From Lepidodermella squamata (taxonomy: Eukaryota > Gastrotricha), in assembly GCA_047495785.1 (NCBI GenBank), contig JBLDXI010000055.1:1-64000 (forward strand): 64,000 bases of DNA, written 5' to 3'. Below, one piece after another: positions 11,729-22,615 of the stretch; the first letter of the stretch is position 1; each line of letters opens with the position of its first letter. A model generated the notes under the pieces. That model saw only the letters and a list, made by a program, of their open reading frames with translations, was not told where the DNA came from and did not search any database. The position numbers were made by a program, and so were the translations under genes.

Positions 11729-14586
11729 ATGGCCGGCGTATCTCTCAGAGCTGAAGAACAAAGACCGCCAGACAATATTTCCGAAAAATGTTTGAAATAT
11801 TTGTTGAGATTTGGACCTGTGCCCAAGCATGTCGCGTTTATAATGGATGGCAATAGGCGATTCGCCAGAAAGGCAGACAAGGACAGATCGTTTGGTCATT
11901 CCCAAGGGTACGGAAAGCTCGAGTCGGTTGGTCATTTTTAATGTAGAATGTCATGACGATTTTGTGGAATTATTCAAGGTGATAGAATGGTGCTCTCAAA
12001 TCGGCGTGCATACCGTGACAACCTACGCATTCAGCATTGAGAATTTCAAGCGTACGACTGAGGAAGTGAATTATCTCATGAATCTAGCCGAGAACAAGGC
12101 AGATTATTTACTGAGAAACAAGTATGTGAGCAGCGTCTGTTTATTCAAGGCATTGAATTTACGCCTACTTGTTATTTTTATTTACTCAACAGAGACCTAC
12201 TGGATAAGTATAAAATATGTGTCATCTTCTCCGGAAACTTGTCTTTTTTGCCGGCATCCTTACGAGAGCAATGCAATAGGCTGATGGAATTGACGCGTGA
12301 CCACTCAGGGTTTGTATCTCTTTCGATTCATGTAACAAAACTGCGTAGCTTTTATCACTAATAATTATGGTAATATTACCATTAAATCTAGTGCTCAGTG
12401 CTCGATGCTGCGTGTATATAAACAACTGTAGTATTGTTTTTTCGGTCTTTATCTAGTGACACTTCTCACGGTTTATTTTTTCCTGTTGTTTCTTTCTACC
12501 AGTGCATTTTCGTGAGATATCGGTGCACACTCGTAAAACGGGCTTTTATTATATACCTACCTGCCAGAGAAATAACACGCGTACGTAGATGATTGGATTA
12601 TCGCATTGATTGATCAACGATCTACCATTAATATCTTATTGGCTTCACCCGGCAGGCAATTTAAGTTAGCTTGTCCTTGGATGCATTACGGCTGCGCAGC
12701 CTGCTGTTTATTTTCTTCTCACAGAAGAATTATTTGCCGGCTGGTTTTTTTTCAATAGTAGTAATACTAGTAATAATATCCGCTGCACTCTTGTTTGTTT
12801 TTATACTGCTCGCGCGACGTTTACTCAGGTATGGCAGCATGATATCATTGCAGACTGCAATAATCTCATCTTTCCGTGTGGTCCGGCTGGTTCCATGTTG
12901 TTATACTAACAACAAGTTTTTGCAACCGGCAAGTGGCACTTTTTGCTGTAGATTAAAGGTCGATAATGAAAAAACGACTTGCTTGATATTATCAGCTAAC
13001 AAAGACCTAACGTGGTTGTTATTATCTTCTGTTTGTTGGTCGTTTGTCGCAGCTGAGATGGCAGCGCTCGTGAATGGCTTCATCATCATCATCATCGAAA
13101 CCCTGGCTCCTAGATAATAGCTGGTTAGGTGTGGAACGAGCATGTGTGTGAAAGAAGCACGTTTTCGCTCCAATGCATACCGGCATAATAATTTGCCTTT
13201 CTTATATCACACTACGTTGAAGTAATATATCAACGCTGGTGGTTCTCCTATAAAAGTGCTACCGTGTGTGTGATTATTGTATTGGCAGCAGCAGCAGCGT
13301 TGACAGGCAAACATAACGCTCTTTAGAGGGCTGAATTTGCATGCTGGTATAGATGATGGTAGAAAAGCGAGCGCTTTCGGTTTCCCGAGGCGGCGTCACC
13401 TTTTTGCACCGTTTAGACATCATGTGTATATATGTATATCAACCTGCTGTGCTGAATGACGTAGTATTGTTTGTACACGTGCCTGCTTTGCTCGCGAACC
13501 ACCGTTTGTATGTTCGTGATTTGCTGCACTTTGACAACGCCTCACATCCAAATTTGCATGCCATTATCCGCAGCCGCAACCGCCGGTAAGGTGGACATCG
13601 CGACACGTCTAAAAGCATCAAATGTCGCCGTTTTTTTCTCGCCCAATTTACGTGCTACTCCAGCACGAAACGCAGAGCTGGACCGTGCCCATTTAATCTA
13701 ATTGTTTTTTTTTCTGTGTATCGTTTACGTATGAATGACCAGTAGCCATTGCCAAAACTTTATTTAACTGTCCATGCCATTTAGTATACTTTGAAATGTA
13801 ATTTTTCCAGCCGCTTAATCAGTGATTGGTGATTTTATTTCTTCGCTTCTGCAGCTAGTTTGAGGAATTTGCGCTGTTCTATCTTATTCATCATTCAGCC
13901 TACATTTTACTCCTTTGGTCAAGCCATTAGGGATGTTTATCCCACCATTTCTTTAAAATCATAATCTTATTGTTTTGCCGGTGCCGGTAGATATTGAAGA
14001 TAGCAATCAGTATGTGATATGATTAGAAAATACTACCACCTTCGAACATGAAAACTTGACTCTCTGCAATTTTAACCCGTTCATCATTCTATTGAATTTT
14101 TGTTGATATCCCCTGAAATATCGCCTCATTTTTTGCAGATTTATTTGCAACATATGTCTGGCGTATACATCGAGCGATGAACTTGCCGCCGTAGCCTCAA
14201 CGATTGCCAGCGATTTGCGTGATCGTAAACTCGAGGCAGATGAAGTAACGCCGCAGCTAATCGACCGGTGTTTAAACACGTCGCCAATGGGCACGGTTCT
14301 ATCACCAGTTGACGTTGTCATCCGGACGTCGGGCGAAGTGCGCCTATCGGATTTCTTGCTATGGCAATCCGGTTTCTCGATGTTTGCATTCGTCGACACG
14401 CTCTGGCCGGATTTTACGTTGTGGGACTTTGCCAAAGTTATTTTCAAATACAAATGGCATTGTTCGACGTTGAACCATATTAAAGACCGTTATTTAATGC
14501 AGTGCCCGGAAAATGATTCGTTATCACGGAATCAGGAAGAGAGTGTTAAGCACTTCTGCCTAAATAGAGCGAGCGCTACTGAATAA
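11729..14586 (+). CDS. DHDDS: DHDDS, cis-prenyltransferase (dehydrodolichyl diphosphate synthase) subunit
   Basis: Exons 11729-11926, 11979-12121, 12193-12309 and 14139-14586 sum to 906 nt, 301 aa (human 333). Conserved blocks: [15 protein letters not shown] with the catalytic Asp, [47 protein letters not shown] and the allyl-binding [16 protein letters not shown]. The enzyme extends farnesyl diphosphate with isopentenyl units to make the dolichol precursor at the ER, normally as a heteromer with NUS1/NgBR. As in other DHDDS proteins I see no C-terminal RxG motif; the partner supplies it. The first two introns are 52 and 71 bp, but the third is 1829 bp, very unlike them. The stop is only 139 bp upstream of the MAP3K4 start on the same strand. 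Confidence 0.95.
12310..14138 (+). other. Unusually long intron 3 of DHDDS
   Basis: 1829 bp between GG|GTTTGT and TTTTTGCAG|A. It contains a (CAT)n/(ATC)n tract near 13081-13096, a (GCA)n tract near 13286-13299 and a TATA-like TATAAAAG near 13250. ORFs up to 148 codons occur (for example 12671-13117) but show no domain. It could house enhancers or an alternative promoter; no nested gene is supported. Confidence 0.55.
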
Positions 14587-14725
14587 TACTATTTATTTAC
14601 TCAATCGATTTATTTCTTCATTATCATCACGTCTAGAAGTATTATTATTTGTTTTCTAATGTGGTTGTGGCTTAGCGATCAACGGCCCATCACTCTTAAT
14701 CGACAGCTTCCACTTTCGTAATAAC
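14587..14725 (+). promoter_or_regulatory. 139 bp DHDDS-MAP3K4 spacer with acceptor-like site
   Basis: The spacer between two same-strand genes contains a T-rich tract and the acceptor-like sequence GTGGCTTAG ending at 14675, 51 nt before the MAP3K4 ATG, with no matching upstream donor. This is what a trans-splice site in an operon would look like. The inference rests on spacing and motif only. Confidence 0.4.
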
Positions 14726-17700
14726 ATGGCAGTGCCTTCTGCTAAACGCGTTTTCCGCCTCTCCTACCCTACGAGTGTCGACGACCCGATCGAGGGCCGC
14801 ACGAAGAGCCCGTCGATTACGGAGGATGGCGGCAGTCGCATTCAACCGATCAGTGAGGTTACCAGCCCGGCTGCTGATGACGAAGCCGGCGATTTCACCG
14901 ACGACGATAGCAGCAGCGTAGAAGACATGCCGCCCTCGAAACCAGTTCCTATGCAACGCTCGGTTTCGCAGAATTCTCATCGACAAAAGACGACTTCCAA
15001 GTCGAAATTACTCGCCATTGATTCGTCGGACGATGAGCACCCGCGTTATCGCGACGACGATGAAGATGAGACGTGGGAAGACGCGGCCGAGGAGGTCTCG
15101 CAAATGCCTCGCCGGGCCAGTCAAACTTCGGTGCAAAATCGCGATCGTGAAAACAGCGTTTTAACCCGATTGCCCATTTTCTCCGGCCATCGACGCAAAA
15201 TCAGCGAAGGTAACTCTTACGGTGTTGCAGCCGGGGGTTATTCAGTCAACCGCCGCGTGTCCATCTACCGGCGATTCCACTCTAGCGTAATCCCTCGACG
15301 TCGTTACTACAAACGAGGTCGAGATCGCAAGAAATCTGAAACTCGTGATTCCGGCCAATCTCAAAGCGGAACCTCCTTAATGGGTTCAGTCGAGTCGCTA
15401 ACGGTCCCGGACGATTTCCGAAATCGCACTGGGTCTAACGGCGAGAATAAAGACTCGATGGATTCGCGGCAGCGTGTTGATTTCCACAATATGGTTGTCC
15501 GAATCGTGAATTCTGTCAACATTGTAGGTGCCAAGTCAAGCAAGGCCGCTGCGGCGATGGCTCAGCAGCAGTTGAATCAACAACAACAGCAAAGCCAGAT
15601 TTTGTTAGGCGACTCGTCTTCCGACCCTTTCAACACGTTGCACTACGAAATTTGGCTTGGCCTGAAATCTTGGCATGCCGGTGTTACCCAGGCCCAGATC
15701 AAAGAAACGCTGACCGTGCAACGCCAGGGTATTGTCGACCGCCTTAAAGAAATTGTCGACTACACGTTTAACCGCCATTTTGAGGAGGAAGATCTCGACG
15801 TGGCTGCGTTGGATGTTTCTCAAGACATGTTGGCCGAGGAGATCCGGGCGCTGGGCGAGGTTAGTCAACTCCTTGAGAAAATATCCGAAATCGAGCAGTT
15901 GTACCCGTCAACGAAAATGTTGGCCCTCGACGTGTCGTACTACACGTTACCGGTGTTTGCGCAGCGCTACCAGGCGTTGTGTTATTGGTACAATCACTGC
16001 TGGACCATGCATCGGCAGCTGCGGATTTTGGCCGGTATTTTTCACATGTCGAAGCAGCAGTCGACGCACGGTGGTATGGCGTCGGCCAAGGAGAGTGCCC
16101 AGATGAACCAGGGCGCGTGGTGGCAGTCTGTTGTCAAGTGGTTGTGCGAAACGGCGGCGTTAAGGCGGCGTGATACTGCCTCGGAAATGTCGGCATCTCA
16201 ACTCGCTAATCTGCAGGGGACGCCTAGCAAGAAAATAGTGCCAGTTTCTATGTCCGTGCCCGGTTCGACCACTGAGTCGCCCGGCGACCAGGCGAACACC
16301 CTGTCGCCGGACAGTGCGAATAACACCAGTCCCGAATCTCCCACTCGGAAAAGATCATCGCCCGCGCTGTTTGTTCGCCAGCTGTCAGCCTCCACTTATC
16401 GCGCCTTTGTTGAGAAGTTGCTGAAGAAAACTGCTGTTTCGAAATTGCAGAAGCGGTTGCAAGATCTCGTGAGGAACACGCCGGCGCGGGTTAAGCGGAT
16501 CTCGCGGCAAGCGTCGACCGACGACGAGCTCGAGGAACAATCAACCATGCACCAGGCCGATTTGGCCGCCATCCGCTACTCAATGGCCACTGCCATGGCT
16601 GCTGCAGCCACCAATTCACACAGCGACGCTCAGGTAAATAATCTACCTTAAAACAAAATTCATGAGTATCGTTTGTCATTCTAACTGCGAATAGCCTAAA
16701 TTAACAGCGTTTTCAATGCAAATTAATCCAGAAAGTAATTCAACCTCGAGCATGCTGTTGAATGAATGAACGACATCCGTACCAGTTAATTTTGTGGACT
16801 CGTTCCGACCCAATTAAAATATGTCTGTTCTAGGTCATTTCAAATTCTATGCATTGATTTTCTCGTTGGATCGATATAGCTTTTAGATTTAGTCTTATCG
16901 CAAGACCCGAAATTGATTTCTTTTTAAGATTAGCCATCATTAGGCGCAGTACCTTGGATTCAAGACAATCTTAGTTTTTTATCCACTTGTATTGAAAAAA
17001 TAAGGCTGCCCTAAATTTATTGTTCCAGAACTAATTTTGACGCTTGTATACGAATTTTTTTATGTCCGCAATTTTGAGGACAGTCTGGGACGTTCTTCTA
17101 AATGGCATATTTCATAGTTACCAGATTGCTAAACTGCGAATTTTCAGGGTCACTGGGTGAATTATTATTGATTACGAAGGGAAATGTCGAAAAATGTCAG
17201 ATTTAGCGCTGGAACCCTAATTACAGTGGTGCAACGCTATAGATCGAGAAAAATTCGTTTTATGAAATTTTGATTATTTTGTTTGTCAATAGGGTGTCTC
17301 TACTGGTGGAGCTGGTAGTACTCCCGGTCCGGTGACGAGCACGCCTGCCGAGAGTGGTCGGCGGCCGAATGTGGTGCTAACTCATCAGGTGTCGTTCGCC
17401 GACGACCGCATCATGCACGACGAGATCGCGCGCATCGGGCTGCCGTCGCTCAAAACTACCTACCTCTTCTTGGCGCGCGTGCCTCTCGACGTCATCCACG
17501 AATGCGTCCGTTTCCGCCTCGAACAGTACTTGCCATGCGAGCGGCCGTCAGAGCTTTCAATCCGCCAGTTGCTGAAGGAGTGCAAGGAGGTGCTGCTCGG
17601 CGCTGTGCGGGCCATCGACCAGTACCAACGCCTCGTCCTGCCCCTGCTCGGCGACTCGTCGCAATACAACGACATTCAGCGAATTCTCAGCCTCGAACGC

Positions 17701-20700
17701 TTCTACTCAGACATCCACCAGCTACTCGAGATCTACTTCAAATACCTGAGCCAAATGCTGGACTACCTGGCGGAAAGCGGCGGGTCAGAAGCGGCTGTTC
17801 TCGTCAAAAAAGTGCTATCTGACGAGTGGATCTTCATCCGCCGCATCGTCCCGTTCATCGCCGGTGCCGAGGCTGAGGCTTGTTCCAAATTCTGCCTTCT
17901 CGCCGTTAACATGCTGCACTCGATCGCCGATTTCATGGGCGATGAGGTCGAGCAGTGTTTACGCACCCTCGCCGACCCTACCTTCCAAAGCGTCGACTCG
18001 GCCGAGTTACCAGCCCTGCCCAACCCTTCGACATCATCTACCGAGGTCAAAGACGAAGAAGTCGAGGAAGAGGAGGAGGAGGAGGAAGACGACGAAGAAG
18101 AGGTCGAAGGCGAAGAAGGTGAGGAGGGCGAGAATGAAGAGACAATCACAATAGTCGCAGTTCGAACCCGGTCACCGAAACAACGGCTACTCCACGCCTA
18201 CCGAACTTTCAAAACGTTGTTCCGCGAATGCCGCGACCGATCACTCAGCGCTGCTTATTTCATGCGCCATTTGCGCAAAGACGTCGAAAACACGACCCAC
18301 TACACGGCGTCGGTTGAAATGAGCGAATTAATCGCGAGGCTGGAATGCCACAGCTTCGTCATGGTCTCTACGCCGTTCAACTCAAATAGCGATTTTTGCG
18401 CATTCGTCCCCGCTCATTTGCGGCACAAGCCGAATGAAGTCGTCAAGTTGTTCAACGTTTTGTGCGGAAACACTGCCAGTTATTCGCAATCTTCCGACGG
18501 CTATCTATTGCTGATTGCTGTCAGCCACGAGTCTCTAGCGACGTGGAAAGGCAACACGATGACAGTCTCACTGCCGGTGCAAACTCTGATTGCCCTGTCG
18601 CAAATTCGTGTCGATGGCCTGTTCCTCGTTGCGTCGAACTTGGCTCAACAGCAGTTGAAGTTCTACCGACGGTTGGGTCACTTCGTTTCGATTCATTGTG
18701 AACAAACTTCGCCGCATCAAGATGTGGCTGATTGCTTGCGGCAAATGAAGTCGGAGTGTTTGATCCTCGTAGACCGTATCATGGCGACAATCGATGAAAT
18801 GACCAAGACTCTGATGAATGTGATTCAGGTAATTAATTTGAACACTTTTTCTTAAGAATTGATTTATTAACGGCGGAATTTTCGTTTCGGAAGATAAAAA
18901 CATACTATGCACATCTCGAAATTTGAAGTCTTTAAGGTGAAAATTGGTCTCTAGTTTTTTTTAAAGTTTCAGACTGAAAATTTGAATGAACTCTTTGAAT
19001 ATTTTTAAAATCGAAACCCCGATCGAAAAGTGGCTTTTCTGAGCTTATTATTCGAATTTGTGTTTCATGTCCCATTTTAATTTTCAAAATTTGAAATTAT
19101 AAATGATATTTTAATCGCTTTTGACAATTAGCTAAGAATTATATTTCGACTATATTATTTGTCATATATGATATCATTTGATAGCCCTTCTCACCCGGTA
19201 CTAGTTAGGTTTATTTCGAAATTAAGAATTTTAAGGAGGATTTTTTATCTTGATTTTCTAATCATTTTTGGATTTTTAGGACTTGCAAACCGAAATTCGA
19301 CCTGATGAACTTCTCGACATCCGGACTCTTCTCGCGAAAACACTTCACCACTGTTTCGTGTTCGGTTTCGACTACGTTCGCGCCATCATCCATCTCATGT
19401 CCGGTCCTCTACGGCGGCAGCATTCTCAAGCCGCCGTTTCCCTAGCAATTAAATGGATGGACTTCGTTGTCAAGAACACGCCAAGAGGCCGTGGCACGAA
19501 GCCGTCGTGGGCGACTCAGGGCCTCGAGTTCATCACGTGGGCGACTGAGACAAACGTGACGAGCCAGTTGGACCAGCAGACTTTCAGTTCTTTCAAAGAC
19601 CGCGTGCAGATGTGCATTATCCACATTGTGGGCGGTTCGGTGATTCGGTGTCTGCCCGAGGGCCGTATCGTCATCAATCGCAGCGCCAGTTACCAGTCGC
19701 TTTCTTCCGGTACCCATCCTAGCTATTCAAGTCAAGATTCGCTGACTGCCTCGACGGGTGCCGCGATTGCTCAGTCGCTGGGCCTGGGCACCGCTCAACA
19801 ACCCCGCCTATCACGGCCGCCCTCGTCAGGATTCCTCAGAATGACTGACAAACCGGTGGAACGGGTAAGGCGAGCCGTGGTCCAGCTCGACAACAAACGC
19901 GAGACCATGCTGCGGAAGGGCAGATTCGTCGGTCACGTGACCAATGTCCGGCCTGTTGATGAAGACATTCATCAGTTCATCAAAAAAGTCAACTTCCGTT
20001 GGCAGAAGGGCATCAAAATCGGCGCTGGCCAGTGGAAAGTGTACACCGCCGTCAACTTGGACACGGGCCAGTTGATGGCGATGAAGAAAATCACGCTGCA
20101 ACCAAATGCTCACCAGCAACTTCGCGCGATTGCCGACGAGATTCAAAATCTCGAGTCGATCAAACACGAAAGCTTGGTTCGTTATTTCGGCGTCGAGTTG
20201 CACACCAACGAACTGTTGATCTTCATGGAATACTGCCCTGGCGGGTCACTGGCCGAGGCGTGTCGCGCCGGGCTGGATGAACCGACTGTTCGCCGTTACA
20301 CCCGGAAAATTTTGATCGCCCTCTCGGTCTTGCACGACAACGGTATTGTCCATCGTGATATTAAGGCGGCGAACATTTTCCTAACCGCCGACGGTTCGGT
20401 TAAGGTGGGCGATTTCGGCTGCGCGGTGAAATTGCAACAAACGGTGACAACTGCCGGCGACATGCCGAACATGGCTGGTACGATTGCTTACATGTCCCCT
20501 GAGGTGATTCGCAATGAACAGGGCAAAATCGGTCGTGCGACCGATATTTGGGCGCTTGGCTGTGTTGTCATCGAAATGGTTCAAGGGCAACCACCGTGGC
20601 ACGAGTTGGAGAATCAATATCAAATCATGTACAAGGTAAATGAGTCCATATAGGAATTTGAATCGTTTTTATATTGGTTTTTCTTTCAGATTGGAATGGG

Positions 20701-20842
20701 TTGCAAGCCCACAATTCCGACGCAGCTTTCGGCTGAAGGTCACGACTTCTTGCGCAAATGTTTTCACGAGGATCCTAGGCTTCGCGCATCAGCTCAGGCG
20801 TTATTAGAGCACCCTTTCGTCAAAGTATCAATAGACGAGTAG
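14726..20842 (+). CDS. MAP3K4: MAP3K4 (MEKK4/MTK1) stress-activated MAP kinase kinase kinase
   Basis: Exons 14726-16633, 17293-18828, 19280-20635 and 20690-20842 give 1650 aa (human 1608). A long N-terminal regulatory region, including a polyglutamate run (18061-18140), precedes the C-terminal kinase domain. Kinase motifs seen: the ATP lysine in LMAMKKITL, catalytic loop IVHRDIKAANIF, DFG in KVGDFGCAV, SPE in GTIAYMSPEVI and DIWALGCVVIEM. FRWQKG and MEYCPGGSLAEA identify MAP3K4 rather than other MEKKs. It phosphorylates MKK3/6 and MKK4/7 upstream of p38 and JNK after GADD45 binding (family knowledge). Oddity: the glycine-rich loop is GAGQW-KVY, one residue shorter than the family GEGQYGKVY, so the third glycine is absent. 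C. elegans has a homologue, mtk-1. Confidence 0.95.
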
Positions 20843-22615
20843 TCGAGCTATATACAATACTTCTACACGAAACAGCACATCAAAAATTAAAATCGGCACT
20901 ATTATCTTTTTAACCACTGTCTGCATGTTGCCTTGAATGTTCAGCCTTGAGCACTCATGTTTATAGCTAAATTAGCCATGAAATGAACCAGGATTTTATG
21001 TTTCATCATACTCTAACCGCCTTCTGTCACAAGCACTAATAATTTTATAAAACTGATCATTTAATTTCTTACTCGTTGTATGGCGTAGCTTTTGGCGTTT
21101 AACATGAAGACATCTAGCTCTGTTCTTTACTTGGTTCTTTTCAGTCAGGAAGCTTTCAACAGCGATAATATGATGACCGCACTATTTTGTGTACTTGTTG
21201 CGTTTTGCTACATCGCCTCTCTTCGCCTTTCTGTGAGTTCCTCCTATTCCGTAACCATAACCGTTGTTCTTAAGTAGAACGAAATTGCTAGAAAATCTTT
21301 AATGAGAATGTTGTGATCGAAATCAAATATTTTGCACGTTGCCTTTTTAATTGTGTTAAGTAAAATTTTACTACTTGATTTAGGTCTTCCGTTGATTTTC
21401 TATTTGCGCGATTGTTTGAATTTCTCGTATCGAAAATTATTGGCGAACATCTATGAGAAAGATAAATCCGGTGGTATCTTTTGCTCTGTAATCTATTATT
21501 ATTACAACTAATATCAAATCCTCGACGGTTATTTTGCTAAAAACTGGAAATAATAATATTATGAAATTATGTATCGATGTGGTCTGTGGCGATTTGCTGT
21601 TCACATGAAACCTTCCGTTCGCATGTTTATGCATTCATGGGATTCGAGGAAGAAACCAAAATTTTGAAACGCAAAATATGCATGGCTAATGTGGGCAACA
21701 AGTTGAAATTGAATCAGTCAAGTTCAAAACTTGCAATTTCTGAGCGAGGATGAAAAATGTCCTCAATATGGTATAAAAAATGTCATCACTGAAATTTATC
21801 ACTAGTATTCGTTTGTTCATTGTCTGTCTTTTTCAGTCAAATATATCGCAAAAATATATAAAAATCTATTTAATTTTCTTTTCTCGTTTGTCCTATTTTT
21901 CGGTGATTAATTATTATCATTATTATTATTGAAAAATGTGCTTAAGATTCTATCACTGTGTACATTTATTGTTATAAATAATAATTTCGTCTCTATTGTA
22001 AAACTTGAAGATATAAGAAAGCTGCGTTTCATAGAAAAAAATTCTCAAAAAATGTGAAAAAATAGCGATGACGAACGAAATGCTTTTATCATAATTTCTC
22101 TCTTCTTCTCTTCTCTCTTTTCGTTACTTGCTCGCTCTGCCTTGTTATCGAAGCCACTTGACCGCAACTGAGCTCGAATGCTACGCGCTCACACGTCACA
22201 AATATTTATATGAAAATGGGAAATGGCGGCGACTCCGATGGACTGTATTGCTCGATAAACTGAGCTTGGCAAAGCGTTGTTTGCATCTCTACGAAGGTTG
22301 AAAACCGTCTGGAAAAATTGCCGGATCAAAGACTGTTTCCGAAGTGAAGGAAATGACGACACGTTGTCAATTAGACTTTGCGCAAAAAATAAAGTGATAC
22401 GTGTAATAAACGAACTTGTTTTACTTCTCCGCGTTTTTCTACTAAAATATCATGCACTATAAGGTGAACCACAACCGTAATATTGAACAAAAATAGATCT
22501 AAGAGCAAGCACCGTGGAATTATTCAGATCAGTCATTTTTAGGCAGACTAATAAAATCATCAGTAGGCCAATCTCGGATTAGATCATCGATTTGAGATCA
22601 TAAATAACTCAATCT
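20843..22615. other. Spacer between convergent MAP3K4 and Slp-like genes
   Basis: About 1.8 kb, strongly A/T-rich, holding both 3' ends. I see no coding similarity, RNA fold or repeat. Stretches such as 21900-21935 are simple A/T repeats. Confidence 0.6.

Noticed and set aside
12671-13117. 148-codon plus-strand ORF inside the DHDDS intron
   Set aside because: Low-complexity hydrophobic translation, no domain, and an opposite-strand ORF overlaps it; I treat it as chance.
14139-14586. Defective DHDDS lacking the C-terminal RxG motif
   Set aside because: DHDDS-type subunits normally lack it; the NUS1/NgBR partner provides it.
17763-18149. 128-codon minus-strand ORF
   Set aside because: Antisense shadow of the polyglutamate-coding stretch of MAP3K4 (poly-Ser when reversed).
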